Shown: positions 54,427 to 64,000 of the stretch, piece after piece
Layout of the letters: every line of letters begins with the position of its first letter
How positions within the stretch are numbered: the stretch's first letter is position 1
Assembly: GCA_964036045.1 (NCBI GenBank)
Contig: OZ038381.1
Location: 145,895,596 to 145,959,595, forward strand
DNA from: Eutreptiella sp. 'Long Island Sound 2002'
Taxonomy: Eukaryota; Euglenozoa; Euglenophyceae; Eutreptiales; Eutreptiaceae
Direction: 5' to 3'
Length of the DNA: 64,000 nucleotides
Translations under genes and position numbers: made by a program
Notes under the pieces: generated by a model
The model's input: only the letters and a program-made list of their open reading frames with translations
What the model was told of the DNA's origin: nothing
The model's database searches: none

Positions 54427-55539
54427 GCCCCCCCAACTACCGGTCCCCAGAAATCGGCGCCTGCGGAAGCCCACGCCCGCATCAACATCCTCAACGAGCC
54501 CGCGGTCACCTACGACCCCACCAAGGCCGCTACACTGCAAGCCATGCCCGGGCCGCAACCCCAAGGCGCAGACCTCCTGGGGTTCCTGGAGCAAGCCCTC
54601 CACAGAGCGGACCAACCCGAACCAGCACCGATCCTGGACCCGGAGGGGAACAAATATCACGCCCACTGGGAGCGGGGGGTACCCCTCTACCACAAGACGT
54701 CGGTCACGGTACATGCCCACCCCGACCTCGGAGTGGATGGTCGCCTCGGGGCTTACGAGTGCGTGGGGCCCGGATGGCAGCTAAACGTGCTACTCACGCA
54801 CGTCCCATTCGGGGAGGAGACCAAGGACTTCCTGGACACCCTGAGCCTGGCGTACCGCCGACTCTCCCTCCTGGCACCCACCATCATCATAGGCAACCTA
54901 AACGCCGCCTCCACCGACGCCGACCGCACCGGCCCACCAACAGCCACTGACACAGATGTCCGGGACGCCATGCACCAACAGGGCCTCACCGACCTCACGG
55001 CAGGACTCACCGGCACACCCTCCCATTACCCCCACCAAGCCGGCACCCACCCATCCCGCATCGACACGTGCTACGGGGACCCAACCACGGTGCGCGTCCA
55101 CGAAGCAGCCTACTGGGACCTCCCGCCCACAGGCACGGGCCAACGGCCCCTCTACATCCACCTCATCATCCTCAACCTACCCCCACCCGCGGCCACCCTG
55201 CCAGACGACACCCTCCCACCCACACTGCAGTTCCCGGCCGAGGACGACCACGGCGCCTGGCACAGGTATAACAGGGCCCTACATGCCATCCTGCGCCGCC
55301 CAGGTGCACTGACACTCACCACCGCCATGCGCCGGGCGGCACAAGCATGCGGCATGGAGCGTGACACCAACCACACGGGAGCACCACCAGACCTCACCCT
55401 CCAGCAACTCGTCCATGACATCTGGACCACGAAAGGGGAACTCGCCACCCTGCTATGCCCCAGCACACCGGAGGCACGAGACCGGGACGCCCACCTCCGT
55501 GCGCTCCTCACCACCCGCCGCCACCAACTCCAGGAATAG
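54403..55539 (+). CDS. LINE ORF2 N-terminal APE-type endonuclease (copy C)
   Basis: The domain begins near 54478 (INILNEPAVTYDP). It shows the layout of LINE APE endonucleases: QLNVLLTHVPF, then IIIGNLNAA in place of the usual GDFNA motif, then SRIDTCYGD for the conserved SRIDY motif. Asp to Asn in the GDFNA position may impair cleavage. A linker with AEDDHGAWHRYN and AQACGMERDTN follows. TAG at 55537-55539 replaces a Trp codon (TGG in copy B), so it is a point mutation, and RT continues in frame. The enzyme would nick the target to prime reverse transcription. Confidence 0.8.
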   Translation, partial: RGQGRTRPAPPTTGPQKSAPAEAHARINILNEPAVTYDPTKAATLQAMPGPQPQGADLLGFLEQALHRADQPEPAPILDPEGNKYHAHWERGVPLYHKTSVTVHAHPDLGVDGRLGAYECVGPGWQLNVLLTHVPFGEETKDFLDTLSLAYRRLSLLAPTIIIGNLNAASTDADRTGPPTATDTDVRDAMHQQGLTDLTAGLTGTPSHYPHQAGTHPSRIDTCYGDPTTVRVHEAAYWDLPPTGTGQRPLYIHLIILNLPPPAATLPDDTLPPTLQFPAEDDHGAWHRYNRALHAILRRPGALTLTTAMRRAAQACGMERDTNHTGAPPDLTLQQLVHDIWTTKGELATLLCPSTPEARDRDAHLRALLTTRRHQLQE

Positions 55540-58500
55540 CACGCCCACCGCATAGCGGCCGCAGCCCAAGAACGCGAAAGATACGGCAGAAACGACACGC
55601 CGTACAAGTCCCTACGGTACGTCAGCTGCATCCTGGAGGACACGGAGCGCCGTACCATCCACGCGGTACGCACCCCCGAAGGAGGCCTCACCAATGACCC
55701 CGACGCCGTCCTCCAGGCAGTCCTGGACAGCTTCCAGGCACAACACGGGGACGCCCTCCCCGGGCTCGACCCCCACACCAGAAACACCACCCGCGAGCAT
55801 GTGCCCAGGGTCTTCAACCGGGAACAGCGGCGCGCCATCGAACACGACCCCTTCAGCATCTCAGAACTGCAACGCGCCCTAGACCGCCTGAAGAAGGGGG
55901 TCGTGCCCGGCGTCGACGGTTTGCCGGCCGAAGCGTACCAACGTCTCACCCTGCCCGTCAAACGCCGCCTGGCAGCCCGCCTGTGGGACATCGTCACGGG
56001 CGCCGCGCCCATCCCCCCTGAGTGGGCCAACCTGGTCCACCCCCTCTACAAAAAGGGGGACTGGGCGCAGCCGGGGAACTGGCGGCCCATAGTCTGCGCC
56101 ACCACTGAGGTCAAGCTGGTGTGGACGCTCATCCTAGGCCGCATCGCGCCAGCGGTCTTCGCCCACGTGCCCGCCAGCATGTGGGGAGCCATGGCCGGCA
56201 GGTCCCCCCACGAGGCCATCTTCCTCCAGGACACCGCACTGGACATGAACCCCTACGATATGATCATCGCCTCCCTCGATGTCCAAGGCGCGTTCCCCCA
56301 CGCCCCACACCGGCTCCTCCCGGAGGTATGGGATGCCATGGGCCTCCCATTCCTATCCTTCATGACCGGGTACATCCAGACCCGACTCTACGGCGTCATC
56401 ACAGCCGCAGGCCTCAGCCCCTGGACCGGCACAGACAGCGGGGTCCCCCAGGGAGGCGCCGAAGGCCCCTTCCTCTACCTCCTCGTCACCCTGCCACTGG
56501 CATTCGAGCTGGCACGGGTATACCCGGGGTACGCCCCATACCCGCTACGGTCCCCCCTCATCAACTTCGCGGACGACAACCTCCCAACTACGGCCACCCG
56601 CCACCGCGACCCTGAGAACGCAGGGCTACCAACGACCTCCGAACAAGCGTCCGCCATTCTCCAACTCACCACAACCTACCTGGACGCACACCAGCTCCTA
56701 GTGCACCCCCGCAAATCGGTCGAGCTGGCCGACGCCAAGACCCCCACCCCCCACATCCGGAAAGGCGAACCCCTACACCTGGAAGACACCACAGTCCACC
56801 TGGGAGTCACACAGGCCACGCGGCACCACCACATCACACTCCCAAGCAAGCCAGAAGAGCGCCTCGCCCGGCTACCCCAAATTGCCAGGGGGGACCTCCT
56901 GTCTACGCAGGGCCTGGCGTACTTCATGGAAGCAGTGCTCAACGCGGCCATCGGGTACCAAGCCCTGCACCTCCCGCGCCCCCAAGACGCACTACGCCAA
57001 GCTCGACAGCAGGTGACGAGGGCATGGGCGCAACACGGAGGCAGGCCCACGTCTTTCCCCAAGGAGGCCATGATGGCCCACTGGCGCTACTACGGAGACA
57101 ATACAGGCGCCCTGGTCGACATGGCCTATGCCAAACACGCAGCACACCTCCTACACAGGGTAACACACAACCACCAACCAGAAGTTCGCGAGGCGGCAGC
57201 CATACGCATAAAAGAAGCGCAAATGGCCCGCAACACCTGCCCCCGGTGGATACTGGCGCAACACGGCGTCTCCACCTCCGTGGGCACTGGCATCTGGGCC
57301 AAGCTACAACTCCTCCTACCGCACCACACACACGCCATCTTGACAAACCACCACTGCGATCAACAGGGGCCGCTCGTGGCCACACACACCGACATCCACC
57401 GACGCCCGGCAGGCGAGGTGGACACCCTGCGCCTCGTAGGGGCCACCATCACCATAGTGTATATCACCCCAACACAGATGAAGATCATGGCACAATGCGA
57501 CGCCCACCACGCCCCGTTCCTTCCGGACCCACAATGGCCAGCACGCCACGTCCTCAAAGCGTACCTCCGCGCATGTGCTACGAAGGCAGGGCGCGACATG
57601 CCGGGGCCCCAGGACATCGACACGGCGTACACAGCCTTCCAGCGCCAGCACCCCCGGCCCCGTCCGAGCGAGCACGAGACCCCCAACGACGGCGGCACGA
57701 CGCAGGGGGAGCCCACCCCGTCAGCCGAAGGCTGGATACCACCTACCATCCTGCTACTAGCACCAAACGGCCACAAACATGCTACCCGCACTGTCCAGCG
57801 ACACCATGCCCCCTGGTCCATCCCCAAACACAATGCACCGGAGACCGATGTACCAACAGTCAGACACAGTGACCAGGGCATACCACGCACGTGCTGGCAC
57901 TGCGGCCCGGCAGCCCTCGACACTCCGTGGCCCCTGCTGCACCTCATCTCCACCCACTACCGCACCCCCACCGCCGCCGCCACCGCCGACCAGCAGGCAT
58001 GGCTCTCCCCCTGGTTTCACACGGTACCCCCAGACCACCCGGCGCACGTAGCCTGGACCCGAACACCCACAGCGACATGGACGTTCACCAACGAGCGGGC
58101 AGACCCGGACAGCGTAGCCATGGAGTACGACCGCTGCGACCCACACTGCGCAGGACCTCGGGAGGCACCCATGCGCCCCCTACAGCACAAATGCCCCACC
58201 CTCCGCGGCGACAAAGACGACAAGGAGCGGCGACAGACCATCACGTGCCAGAAGTTCCACCCCAACACGGGATACCTCTTCCACCTGATGTACGCGTATA
58301 TCACCCAGGGACGCCCAGACAGGGGCCTCCTCCGCCTCACCCCACGAGCCCAGGCCATCATCACCCAGGGGATAGGCGTCTATGCAGCGCCACTACTGCA
58401 ACCCACGCAAATCACCGCCAGAACCGCCCAGGGGCACCCCATCTACGTCTATCACCCCACAGCAATCGCCCGCCTACCCATACCCAGCGACACCGACATC

Positions 58501-59139
58501 ATCTACTTCACTGACGCATCCGGCACCCAGCAACGCACCCCCACGGTCGGTTGCGCCTCCGTGCGCATCACCCGGCACGCGGACGGCCTCCACGTGGAAC
58601 ACCACACCGGGGCCACCATCTTTGGGGCGTCCTCCCACGGCGAACTGCGCACCATGGCAGACGCCGTCACCGCCACACCGCCACCCAGGACGATCCGGCC
58701 CCGCAAAATCTGGGTAGTCGTGGACGCCACGGTCGACATCCACCTCACCAGGCGCCTTGCGGACCTGCACCTCCACAAAGCACTCGAATCCGGCCTCACC
58801 ACACAAGCGGTGGGACTATGGATGGCCCTCAAGGGCATGCACCCCCAGGACGCCCTACACATCGTCAAGCAGGAGTCACACCGCTACGCATACGGCAATG
58901 GACGCGCAGACACGCAGGCAAAACACCAGAACACCAACCACACCGCAGGGCTCGAACGCGTGCGACTGGACACCCCACACCACAGCCACCTGCAGCACCT
59001 GCCCCCGGCCACACAGCCCCCCCAATGGTTGCCCGAGGACACGCCGTACACGGATCGAGACAAGCAGTACCACTACCCCACACCCATCCAGCAACTGGCC
59101 ACCACACTGGGCCACCCAGCGAACACCGAACTCCTCTGA
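55540..59139 (+). CDS. LINE ORF2: reverse transcriptase, C2H2 finger, RNase H (copy C)
   Basis: The frame is uninterrupted from 55540 to the TGA at 59137-59139. RT motifs are GVDGLPAEAYQ (palm entry), GNWRPI, SLDVQGAF (motif A, Asp at 56278), SGVPQGGAEGPF (motif B) and FADDN (motif C, 56572-56577). A C2H2-type finger (CWHCG...LLHLISTH) lies near 57894-57957. RNase H follows with all four acidic positions: YFTDASG, HGELRTMADA, VVVDATVD and GNGRADTQAK. The APE/RT/RNase H combination fits LINE clades of the I/R1/RandI type. The TGA replaces an Arg codon of copy B. Confidence 0.92.
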   Translation, partial: HAHRIAAAAQERERYGRNDTPYKSLRYVSCILEDTERRTIHAVRTPEGGLTNDPDAVLQAVLDSFQAQHGDALPGLDPHTRNTTREHVPRVFNREQRRAIEHDPFSISELQRALDRLKKGVVPGVDGLPAEAYQRLTLPVKRRLAARLWDIVTGAAPIPPEWANLVHPLYKKGDWAQPGNWRPIVCATTEVKLVWTLILGRIAPAVFAHVPASMWGAMAGRSPHEAIFLQDTALDMNPYDMIIASLDVQGAFPHAPHRLLPEVWDAMGLPFLSFMTGYIQTRLYGVITAAGLSPWTGTDSGVPQGGAEGPFLYLLVTLPLAFELARVYPGYAPYPLRSPLINFADDNLPTTATRHRDPENAGLPTTSEQASAILQLTTTYLDAHQLLVHPRKSVELADAKTPTPHIRKGEPLHLEDTTVHLGVTQATRHHHITLPSKPEERLARLPQIARGDLLSTQGLAYFMEAVLNAAIGYQALHLPRPQDALRQARQQVTRAWAQHGGRPTSFPKEAMMAHWRYYGDNTGALVDMAYAKHAAHLLHRVTHNHQPEVREAAAIRIKEAQMARNTCPRWILAQHGVSTSVGTGIWAKLQLLLPHHTHAILTNHHCDQQGPLVATHTDIHRRPAGEVDTLRLVGATITIVYITPTQMKIMAQCDAHHAPFLPDPQWPARHVLKAYLRACATKAGRDMPGPQDIDTAYTAFQRQHPRPRPSEHETPNDGGTTQGEPTPSAEGWIPPTILLLAPNGHKHATRTVQRHHAPWSIPKHNAPETDVPTVRHSDQGIPRTCWHCGPAALDTPWPLLHLISTHYRTPTAAATADQQAWLSPWFHTVPPDHPAHVAWTRTPTATWTFTNERADPDSVAMEYDRCDPHCAGPREAPMRPLQHKCPTLRGDKDDKERRQTITCQKFHPNTGYLFHLMYAYITQGRPDRGLLRLTPRAQAIITQGIGVYAAPLLQPTQITARTAQGHPIYVYHPTAIARLPIPSDTDIIYFTDASGTQQRTPTVGCASVRITRHADGLHVEHHTGATIFGASSHGELRTMADAVTATPPPRTIRPRKIWVVVDATVDIHLTRRLADLHLHKALESGLTTQAVGLWMALKGMHPQDALHIVKQESHRYAYGNGRADTQAKHQNTNHTAGLERVRLDTPHHSHLQHLPPATQPPQWLPEDTPYTDRDKQYHYPTPIQQLATTLGHPANTELL

Positions 59140-59718
59140 CGCCTCGAAGACTCCGTCCACACCCCCCTCTACTACTCCGCCTAGCGCCCGGATAGCCTCC
59201 CAGCACACCTACAAAAGCCTCGACTCCAACTCGCCCTCGAATAACTTCCCCTCCTCACCCGATACCACCGATGGTATACGCGCCGCTCGATCCACGTCCC
59301 CGCAGGACACACCAAATGCATCTGCAGCCACGCGGAAGAAGAAACATGGGACCACTTCAAGGCGTGCCCCCTGTACAGAGGACTGGACACCCTCACAGAC
59401 TGGAACCCAACCCACACCATCGCACAGCACGCAGGATGGCTGACGCAGTCCCCGGCGACCCAACAACTCACCACCGTCCTAAAGCAGACGGAGGTGCTCG
59501 AGGCAGTCCGCAGGGGACTCGTCCCCACTGCCGTCTACACCTTGCTACGCACCCACGCGGAGGACCCCCAGGCCACGGCGGCGCACATGCAGCGGACGGC
59601 CGTTGCCAAGACGGCGGAGCAGCTCACATACCGCACCCACAAATACCTGCAGCATGCTGCAACCCTGCCCCCAACAGACCAAGCCCACCTCCTCAAACTC
59701 CTGTTCTACCAACCATGA
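59140..59718 (+). pseudogene. LINE ORF2 C-terminal tail, interrupted (copy C)
   Basis: In the same frame as RT, with TAG at 59182-59184 and TAA at 59242-59244, both at positions that are Leu in copy B. The Cys/His motif CICSHAEEETWDHFKAC is intact. The tail (EAVRRGLVPTAVYTLL) is shared with copy B and, more weakly, copy A. The natural end is TGA at 59716-59718. Three stops within 110 codons suggest that this tail has decayed faster than the RT core. Confidence 0.8.
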
Positions 59719-61927
59719 GAACCTAACCCGTGACATACCAACACGGAACCCCCACCACGTCTACACACCATCCATCGAGCACAGCACTGGCACAGCACAC
59801 ACGGACACCACAGGCACCGCACACATTCCCACCAGCATGCGCGCGCCACCAGCCCCCATCCCCCCAAGCCGCCGTCCGCCCACAGGTACCACCAACCACC
59901 AGCCACCGCATGTCCCCTCTGCGCTCGCCGGTGGCTACCACAGACAGCCCTGCCCTGCAACCCAGACCACTGGGTCTGCCTGGGAGCCGCGCACCGCCTC
60001 ACCCGCTGCCCGCACTGGGGGGACCTCAACCCCCGCCACCGCGAGCGGCCCCCGGCCCCAGCCGCACCCCCCCCCCGCCAGCCACCCCAGCTTCTTCGGG
60101 TTCCTCACCGACACCCTCCGGGACCACCTGGGAGGGCACTACGTGGCGGACGCGGCAGACCACGCATGGACCATAGCCGTGGCCACGGGAAGCACACCCC
60201 TGCCCCCCAACAGCCCACCCCTACGCCACAGCGGAGGCGGCTTGAACGTGGCGGCCCGCCGCATCCTCCTCGCCCTATACCTCCACCACCGAGACCTACA
60301 CCTCCCAGACCCACAACTCCCGGCCCCCCAAGCAGCAGCCCTGACGCCGGAAGCGTGGGCCGACACGGCACCAGAGGAGATAGCAGCCTACCTCCGAATC
60401 ACTTGCCGCCGGTTCAAAAACGCCCTCGGCCGACGGAAGGGAACACCTTACCCACTCAACGCACTCCTCTACCCGGCACACCACCCCCACCCCGCACAAC
60501 AGAAGCCCCCGGAGGGCTGGGCGTCTTTTCGGGACGCCCCCCTGGCCGCCACCGACGAGGCCACCGCCACGCGGATGGGCCTCACGGACCAGGAAACCTA
60601 CGTCAGAGGCCTCAAGACGAGCCTCCAAGAGGCACACCGCTGGCACGCCTGCTCCCCGTCGCCCCCACAGGGACAGGGGGGTTCACCCGCCCCCGACACC
60701 CACCAGGCCAAGAAGACCAAGACAGGTCAGGGGGCCCGCCAACGCGCCCACCAGCAGGGCGCGACGCCCCGACCAAGGCCCGGGTCCAGCCACACCGCAC
60801 CACCCCACGTCCAGACCCCCGGGGCACACCAACAACACCGCCACCGCCAGCGCCCACCACCACCACCGTACCGCAGCACCCAAACCCTGCAGCCCAGTCA
60901 GCCACCACCGCCCACACACGTCCACACCATGCCAGGACCACCATACGCGCAGAGCCAGGGGACATGGCACCACCAACACCACCACCACGCCCCCGTCCCT
61001 CCCAACCCCTGCCCCCTAATGCCCCCAAGCTACAGCGACCCCCACCAGCTACATCCCCACCACGCCCCAGCACAACCAGGCCCCGCGAACCACCCACCCC
61101 ACATAGCGCACATCACCGCACCACACCATCACGTATTCCACCACCACCAGCCCCTGCCACCACACCCACCAACGCCGGGGTACCACACACAACCGGCACA
61201 CCCTCCACACCACCACCACGCGGTCCAGCACCACCCGCCGCCCCCGCTACACGGGCCCACGACATACAAGCCACGGTACACCCCCATGGACCCGCGAGGA
61301 GCCGCGCACGCACACCAGCAACACCAGGGCCTAGTAGGAGCGCCCCACCACCACCAACAGCCCCCCCACCCACACCCCATACCAGCGAGCACAATCCACC
61401 AGCAGCCATTCATCACATACGGACCACAGCCCCACCCGGGGGCTCATGCGGCCGCCTCCCACCCGCACCCCGGCACCACAACCAGTCAAGAACCGCAAGG
61501 GCCGCACGGCGCACACACGCAACACCCACACAACCCACAGGGACGCCCGGACCCCCAGCCAGCACAACACCCACCCCCGCCCCCCCAACCCCACCACCAC
61601 CAGCAGCCCCCCCACCCACACCCCATACCAGCGAGCACCATCCACCAGCAGCCACCCATCACATACGGACCACAGCCCCACCCGGACGCTCATGCGGCCG
61701 CCTCCCACCCACACCCCGGCACCACAACCAGTCAAGAACCGCAAGGGCCGCACGGCGCACACACGCAACACCCACACGACCCACAGGGACGCCCAGACCC
61801 CCAGCCAGCACAACACCCACCCCCGCCCCCCCCCCACCAACAGCGCCACCCCCACACCACCCCCCACCGCCCCCCCCCGAGACCAGGCCACGGACACAAC
61901 ACGCGGCAGCCAGCACCAGCCAATTGA
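59719..61927 (+). CDS. LINE ORF3 N-terminal and His/Pro-rich part (copy C)
   Basis: A Cys/His-rich segment near 59916-60040 reads CPLCARRW, PCNPDHWVC and RCPHW in one frame and could bind zinc. The next domain, in another frame, starts PSFFGFLTDTLRDHLGG and includes NVAARRILLALYLHHRD, GTPYPLNALLYP and WASFRDAPLAA. It is conserved in copy B but I do not recognise it. A basic patch (KKTKTGQGARQRAHQ) is followed by over 350 residues of His/Pro/Gln-rich sequence with an in-frame duplication. The linker is surely disordered. The frame ends at 61927, but coding continues in the next frame after a C run near 61826-61835. Confidence 0.55.
61346..61837 (+). repeat. Two-copy in-frame tandem duplication, 246 bp
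   Basis: Units start at 61346 and 61592, both with CACCACCACCA(A/G)CAG, exactly 246 bp (82 codons) apart and over 95% identical by eye. The protein unit includes HPHPIPASTIHQQP and GPQPHPGAHAAASHPHP. Copy B has one diverged unit. Confidence 0.88.
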
Positions 61928-63181
61928 CGTCGATACCCCCGCCGACACACGCCACCGCGAATCCCCCCTCCCGCGACCGCCACATAAGACCCCATCACCA
62001 GACCCCACGCGCGACAACGACGACCACCCCCCCCAACCCACACCACCCCCCTCATCACACCCTGCACCACCAGTCGCCGCACCGGCCGAACCCTACGCCC
62101 TACACAACCCCGCAGCGGTACGGCAGCACCTCCGGGGACCCGGGGAACAGGACGTCGTGCTGTACCTCCGCACCTCCGGCACCAGCATCCCCATCCTGGC
62201 GGCCACCCTGGTCCAGGCGGCCACCCTGGGGGAAGGCGTCGGAGACTTCCTCTTCGACGCCTTCCTCCACGTCACCCGACACGAGCGCCCCCCACGCGCC
62301 ACCCCAGACGGCGAGAGCCCGCCCCCCACGGGGAGCCAGATCTGGGTGCCCCCCATCGACTGGGGGCGACACCTGGTCGGACACCCCGTGCCGGGGCGGC
62401 TGGGCACCAAGGGCCGCACCCGCTACCACGAGCCCGACATGGCCCACCCCCCACCCGACGCCACCCCCGACAGCACCGAAGAGTGGGAGCGGGAAACATG
62501 GGTAGCCCGGATGGCCTCCCTGAGCAACTTCCGGCACCACGTCCCGGGGGACATCCCCACCCCCGACGAGCAGCAGCCAGCCCCCTCCACGTACATGACC
62601 CTCATGTACAATCTGCACTACACCCTCTCCACCACCACCTACAACGCACCCACAGACCACTGGGTGGTACACGGCACCGACTCCCTCCTCCCCGCCGACT
62701 ACACCCCCCCCCCACAAAACCCAGGCCCCGACACGTACGCCAGGGGGGACGACCCGGACGACCCCCACATCTGGGGCACGTGGGAACCCAAATCCCTGGA
62801 CACGCTGCTCTCCATCCGCAGCGGCTACCAGGGCCTTGGTAGGGCGATGTATTGCCTCGCCAAGTGGACCCAACGGACGGGGGATCCCCACGGACCGATG
62901 GGTGTGGGTGGTCACGCTGCGCCCCCAGCAGAGGGAAGCCCCCCCAAAACCGCAGGGGACCCACCCCCCCACGCCCCACCACCCTACAACTATGCCCGTA
63001 CATGGTGGCAGCCCGCCTCATGACGCTGCTGTGGCCGGGCCCAGACACCCCCACCCAAAACTACCCCCACCCCACAGAGGAGGACATGCCCGGCATCCAG
63101 CGATGCTTCTTCCAGACCCTCGACTACCTCCAGCAAACACACCCGCACGTCCTGGAGCAGATATGGCCACCCCCCGGGTAA
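61838..63181 (+). CDS. LINE ORF3 C48/Ulp1-like domain (copy C)
   Basis: After a Pro-rich lead, PAAVRQHLRGPGEQDVVLYL opens the conserved domain. FLFDAFLHVTR and IWVPPIDWGRH resemble the front of C48 peptidases. The candidate His is in NLHYTLS, the candidate Asp in HGTDSLLP and the candidate Cys in LQLCPYMVAA. Between Asp and Cys the frame moves twice, near 62870 and 62950, judging by alignment with copy B. The sequence ends HPHVLEQIWPPPG and TAA at 63179-63181, the same stop as copy B. After the Cys there is Pro where C48 enzymes have Gly, so catalysis is uncertain. The usual upstream Gln is displaced. Confidence 0.55.
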
Positions 63182-64000
63182 CCCACGTGCCCGCGCAGCC
63201 GAGACAACGCCGCCACGCCAGCACCAGCACGCACGGATCACCAGGGAAAACGCGCGCACACGCCCGGTGCCCGAACCTGCACCCTCGTTCTCGCTACTTA
63301 CAGGACCCAGCATCATACGCCCGCCCCCGAGGCCCAGGACCCTCCGCCGTCTCCCACAGCCCTCTCCTCCGCCTCCGACTCCACAACCTCCACCACCACG
63401 ACCACCTCATCCACCACCACCACCACGTCCTCATCCAGCACTCCACCCCCCAGGCCGCGGGGGACACCTCCCAAACGGGCCTCCAAACCCGCCCCCACCG
63501 CGAGCAGCCCCGCCGCCGCCAAGGCCCACGCCCCGACAAAGCCCACACCCACGACCCAGCCGAAGCCCAAGACCGCCGCCAAACGGCCACCGAAACCCGT
63601 CAGCACACCACGACCGCAACCCGCAGCCAAGCCCAAACCCAAGCCCAAACCCGGCGCCACAACGGCAGCGCGAGCCTGGCCCCCCGAGGACGTCCTCTAC
63701 GACATCCGGCCCCAGCCGTCCGAGGCCCGAAGGCAGCAGCGCCCAGCGCGGCGCCCCCCCACAGTCACCGACGCCACCGCCACCACCTTCCTGGCGGAGC
63801 GCGCCGCAGCCGGAGCGCGACGCACCTCGTCCCGCCACCTCTCAAAGCCCGCACCCCAGGCCCACGGACCGCTCCCGACCAAGCCAGAACGACGCCAGGG
63901 TCCACCAGCAGCGTCCCCGCCCCCCGACCGGCCCTCGATGACAGCCCACATGCAACGTATGCCCCACTACCGCCGCCGCCGCGAATCCCCGCCCAACCCC
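63182..64000 (+). CDS. LINE ORF4, Lys/Pro-rich protein, partial (copy C)
   Basis: A frame with Ser/Thr runs and then a basic region (KPKTAAKRPPKPVSTPRP) continues as WPPEDVLYDIRPQPSEARR, then FLAERAAAGARRTSSRHL. It stays open to the window edge. It matches copy B closely and carries Trp where copy B has a stop. The start is unclear; the frame is visible from about 63310. The basic composition suggests nucleic-acid binding. It is cut off before the WW-containing helical end seen in copies A and B. Confidence 0.55.

Larger units (their letters stand above)
50575..64000 (+). mobile_element. LINE copy C, most complete copy, cut by window edge
   Basis: A single-strand series of coding blocks runs from about 50575 to the edge: ORF0, ORF1, endonuclease-RT-C2H2-RNase H (ORF2), ORF3 with C48-like domain, and ORF4. 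ORF1 to ORF2 lie in one frame over 7 kb. RT and RNase H catalytic residues are all present. Four in-frame stops in ORF2, plus slips in C runs of ORF0 and ORF3, suggest it is no longer fully active. At more than 13.4 kb it would be unusually large for a LINE. Whether ORF0 belongs to the same element is inferred from spacing and strand. Confidence 0.75.

Noticed and set aside
54403-59718. Variant genetic code with reassigned stop codons
   Set aside because: Stops in copy C match Trp, Arg and Leu codons in copy B, and all three stop codons are involved. That fits point mutation, not reassignment to one amino acid.

Overview
This window looks like GC-rich nuclear DNA from a eukaryote, most likely a microbial alga or other protist; the sequence alone does not settle the species. 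Almost everything in it is mobile-element sequence. There are chromodomain Ty3/gypsy retrotransposons (chromoviruses), a family of non-LTR retrotransposons (LINEs) with an APE-type endonuclease and an RNase H domain, minisatellite arrays and strand-biased C/A-rich low-complexity DNA. I see no bacterial operons, rRNA, CRISPR array or confident tRNA gene.

Layout: (1) 1-874, minus strand: 3' part of an unidentified coding frame that runs off the left edge. (2) 1580-2460 and 17384-18250: a diverged direct repeat pair that brackets a chromovirus (Ty3-1, coding 4316-11153) and a 5'-truncated LINE (copy A, 11807-17383). The simplest reading is LTR-like repeats with a LINE nested inside. (3) 21021-42747: LINE copy B, decayed, 5'-truncated at a TA microsatellite, and split in two by (4) a complete minus-strand chromovirus (Ty3-2, 24131-35498). 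Ty3-2 has 798-bp LTRs and a 5-bp target duplication, with primer-binding and polypurine sites. (5) 42.8-47.6 kb: three tandem arrays with periods of about 84, 65 and 64 bp. (6) 47.6-50.6 kb: C/A-rich low-complexity DNA. (7) 50575-64000: LINE copy C, the most complete copy, at least 13.4 kb and cut by the window edge.

How the parts fit: each chromovirus encodes Gag with a zinc knuckle, protease, an extra domain of about 100 residues, reverse transcriptase, RNase H, a DDE integrase and a C-terminal chromodomain. LINE copy C appears to encode five products in order: ORF0 (possibly OTU-like), ORF1 (basic, with a possible chromatin- or nucleic-acid-binding module), ORF2 (endonuclease, RT, C2H2 finger, RNase H, Cys/His tail), ORF3 (Cys-rich head, His/Pro-rich linker, C48/Ulp1-like protease domain) and ORF4 (Lys/Pro-rich).

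Three boundaries look like translational recoding rather than simple decay. Ty3-1 has a GGGCCCC heptamer two codons before the gag stop, followed by a 9-bp hairpin. Ty3-2 gag/protease and LINE ORF1/ORF2 both have an in-frame UGA-CGG followed by a hairpin. At all three, the downstream frame has no ATG before its first essential domain. Elsewhere frames are broken by point stops and by slips in poly-C tracts, so most copies are probably inactive. All family assignments are by reading motifs; no database search was possible.
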